NCBI GenBank assembly: GCA_964400655.1
Contig: CAYNVN010000040.1
Location: 1 to 7,470, forward strand
DNA length: 7,470 nt
Reading direction: 5' to 3'
DNA from: B16-G9 sp964400655
GTDB lineage: Bacteria > Bacteroidota > Bacteroidia > Bacteroidales > F082
Notes under the pieces: generated by a model
Told to the model about the DNA's origin: nothing
The model's database searches: none
Seen by the model: the letters and a program-made list of their open reading frames with translations, nothing else
Translations under genes and position numbers: made by a program
In this document: piece by piece, positions 6,551-7,470 of the stretch
How the letters are laid out: each line of letters opens with the position of its first letter
Numbering within the stretch: position 1 is the stretch's first letter

Positions 6551-7048
6551 ATGGTTCTTAATCTGGAACCCGAAGATATAAAAAAGCTCAGGAAGGAACT
6601 TTTTCAGGGGTACCTTTATGGTGTATCTGTATTTATGTTTTTCATAATCCTTTTTATTTTCTCGCTTAGCGGTGCAATAATGATTGACCCCGTGGTGGTT
6701 TTATTTTTAGGGTTTGCGCTAACGTTTTTAGTTGTATGGTTGTTTAACGGTACGTTATATAAAGATTTAAAAAGCGGAAAAAAAGAGGTTGTTAACAAAC
6801 CGATTGAGTTCCACGAAGACGAACGGAAAATAAAAAAATCGAAAACCGGTGCTTTGGTGGAAGCCTGGGGATTTAAAAAGCGAAAGAAAAAGAAAAAGTT
6901 CCTTATTCACATTAACAATGCCACTTTTGAAGTTACCGAAAACATGATGAAAAAAGCCGAATCGGCAGGCAATGTTGACGTTCATTACTCATTGTACCAT
7001 AAAAAAGTATTGAGAATAACAATTCCTGAAAATCAGGACCTTTTATAG
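6551..7048 (+). CDS. Two-helix membrane protein with lysine-rich linker, unknown function
   Basis: The product is 165 residues. A short amphipathic N-terminus (LEPEDIKKLRKELFQ) is followed by two membrane helices (about 21-42 and 46-66) forming a hairpin. The soluble C-terminal part (about 67-165) is predicted to face the cytoplasm. It includes a run of basic residues (FKKRKKKKKF, 108-117) and a small beta-rich tail (FLIHINNATFEV, then VDVHYSLYHKKVLRITI). The tail resembles a short strand-helix-strand fold, but I do not recognise the family. The ATG lies 5 bases after the hydrolase stop, which indicates co-transcription and probably translational coupling. An out-of-frame ATG at 6546 is ignored. 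A role alongside the lipoprotein hydrolase at the envelope is only an inference from this spacing. Confidence 0.85.
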   Translation: MVLNLEPEDIKKLRKELFQGYLYGVSVFMFFIILFIFSLSGAIMIDPVVVLFLGFALTFLVVWLFNGTLYKDLKSGKKEVVNKPIEFHEDERKIKKSKTGALVEAWGFKKRKKKKKFLIHINNATFEVTENMMKKAESAGNVDVHYSLYHKKVLRITIPENQDLL

Positions 7049-7093
7049 CTTATCTTGAATTATTACTTTATTTCTTAATTTCAATCCTTAACT

Positions 7094-7146
7094 CTTTTCA
7101 ACCTTTCAGGTTTCCGCCCTTTAACCTGCGTTCAACCTGAAAGGTT
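7094..7146. repeat. REP-like palindromic repeat, copy A
   Basis: AACCTTTCAGGTT (7100-7112) and AACCTGAAAGGTT (7134-7146) are perfect 13-bp inverted arms around a 21-base loop rich in C. The whole 53-bp unit recurs as copy C at 7333-7385 in the same orientation with about four differences. It starts about 45 bp after the stop at 7048; the hairpin may also act as a weak terminator (TTTTG follows). Confidence 0.85.
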
Positions 7147-7218
7147 TTGTCTCCCAAGATTAACCAACTACCCCAAAAAAAATATCAGCCCATTGTGTTC
7201 CGGGCTCTGCTGCGGGCA

Positions 7219-7266
7219 GGCCACCGGAAACTGCGAGCCTGGGCGGGCATAACCTTTCAGGTGGCC
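7219..7266. repeat. GC-rich inverted repeat inside the repeat cluster
   Basis: GGCCACC (7219-7225) pairs with GGTGGCC (7260-7266). The match extends outwards to GCAGG/CCTtGC with one extra base. The right arm lies partly in the loop of copy B, so the two hairpins are mutually exclusive. The segment from about 7199 to 7248 is distinctly GC-rich compared with its surroundings. Confidence 0.5.
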
Positions 7267-7314
7267 TTGCTCCTGAAAGGTTGAATGGTAGGATTTAGGG
7301 CGTGGCATAACCTT
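7241..7314. repeat. Direct repeat GGGCG(T)GGCATAACCTT
   Basis: GGGCGGGCATAACCTT (7241-7256) and GGGCGTGGCATAACCTT (7298-7314) share an exact 11-mer, GGCATAACCTT (7246-7256 and 7304-7314). The first runs into copy B of the palindrome. The second stops after AACCTT and looks like a decayed fragment of a further copy. Confidence 0.6.
7251..7282. repeat. REP-like palindromic repeat, copy B (short loop)
   Basis: AACCTTTCAGG (7251-7261) and CCTGAAAGGTT (7272-7282) are perfect 11-bp arms with a 10-base loop unrelated to the loops of copies A and C. The flank GGTTGAA after the right arm is the inverse of the TTCAACC that precedes copies A and C, which hints that B lies in the opposite orientation. 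Confidence 0.8.
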
Positions 7315-7332
7315 CTGCTGCTTCATTCCCAT

Positions 7333-7389
7333 TTTTTCAACCTTTCAGGTTTCCGCCCTTCAGCCCGCGTTCAACCTGAAAGGTTGAAA
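7333..7389. repeat. REP-like palindromic repeat, copy C
   Basis: TTTCAACCTTTCAGGTT (7335-7351) and AACCTGAAAGGTTGAAA (7373-7389) are perfect 17-bp arms around a 21-base loop. This is the longest stem of the cluster. The unit is nearly identical to copy A; the loop differences are all transitions. It ends about 17 bp before the promoter of the next gene. Confidence 0.87.
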
Positions 7390-7405
7390 GATTGTTATAA
7401 ATTAG

Positions 7406-7413
7406 TACCTTTG
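7406..7413 (+). promoter_or_regulatory. Candidate -7 element for the partial gene (TACCTTTG)
   Basis: TACCTTTG is a perfect TAnnTTTG element ending 4 bases before the ATG at 7418. The predicted transcript start is therefore close to, or just inside, the first codons. Either the mRNA is nearly leaderless, or translation starts at the in-frame ATG at 7445. Confidence 0.5.
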
Positions 7414-7417
7414 TAAT

Positions 7418-7470
7418 ATGATCGATAGTGATAAAATACTTAAAATGATTAAAACATCTGTAGCATCCGT
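7418..7470 (+). CDS. Partial CDS, start of a possible MNT-type nucleotidyltransferase
   Basis: Only the first 18 codons are in the window, MIDSDKILKMIKTSVASV, and the frame is open to the edge. From memory, this pattern of a short helix with ILKxIKxSV, just before where DPxAEVYLFGSRARGD would follow, is typical of small Bacteroidota nucleotidyltransferases of the MNT (antitoxin-like) group, often paired with a HEPN gene. The diagnostic GSxxRGD motif lies outside the window, so the function is inference. A good -7 element lies directly upstream. An internal in-frame ATG at 7445 is the alternative start. Confidence 0.5.
   Translation, partial: MIDSDKILKMIKTSVAS

Noticed and set aside
6616..6985. 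Minus-strand open frames of 60 and 72 codons within the two-helix protein gene
   Set aside because: They have no promoter and show biased, phenylalanine-rich composition of the kind expected from reading A-rich coding DNA backwards.
7094..7390. CRISPR array
   Set aside because: Only three palindromic units, with unequal spacing, differing loops and different lengths; no regular repeat-spacer pattern and no cas gene.

Overview
The window looks like a chromosomal stretch from a member of the Bacteroidota, probably a free-living or environmental Bacteroidales/Marinilabiliales-type organism; that placement is inference. Four things point there. Good matches to the phylum's -7 promoter element TAnnTTTG sit just upstream of most genes. 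Several genes lack a clear Shine-Dalgarno site. Two genes encode lipoproteins with short signal peptides. The glutamine synthetase is of the roughly 500-residue kind I know from Bacteroides relatives. No rRNA, tRNA, CRISPR array, integrase or transposase gene was seen.

Layout from left to right. A small lipoprotein gene (76-474, +) converges on a quinol-type nitric oxide reductase gene (592-2838, -), with a strong bidirectional hairpin terminator between them (537-571). An AT-rich gap of about 500 bp (2839-3346) follows. It holds the upstream region of the reductase, with short direct and inverted repeats, and the terminator of the next minus-strand gene. Then come a four-helix membrane protein of unknown function (3347-3856, -) and a glutamine synthetase (3948-5450, -). 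The glutamine synthetase is divergent from a two-gene plus-strand operon: a lipoprotein alpha/beta hydrolase (5550-6545) and a two-helix membrane protein with a lysine-rich stretch (6551-7048). The last 400 bp hold a cluster of palindromic REP-like repeats (about 7094-7390). After that, the first 18 codons of another gene run off the edge; they resemble the start of a MNT-type nucleotidyltransferase.

Functionally this is a set of small independent transcription units rather than one pathway. The nitric oxide reductase has no denitrification partner genes here and is most easily read as a stand-alone NO-detoxifying or NO-respiring enzyme of the cytoplasmic membrane. The glutamine synthetase assimilates ammonium. 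The hydrolase and its downstream membrane protein are probably co-expressed at the cell envelope.

The items most worth a second look are three. The reductase has non-standard residues next to its active-site glutamate and at its predicted quinol site. The repeat cluster at 7094-7390 is a candidate REP or MITE-like element. The promoter positions place three gene starts downstream of the longest open frames. I did not find a clear new multi-gene system in the window.
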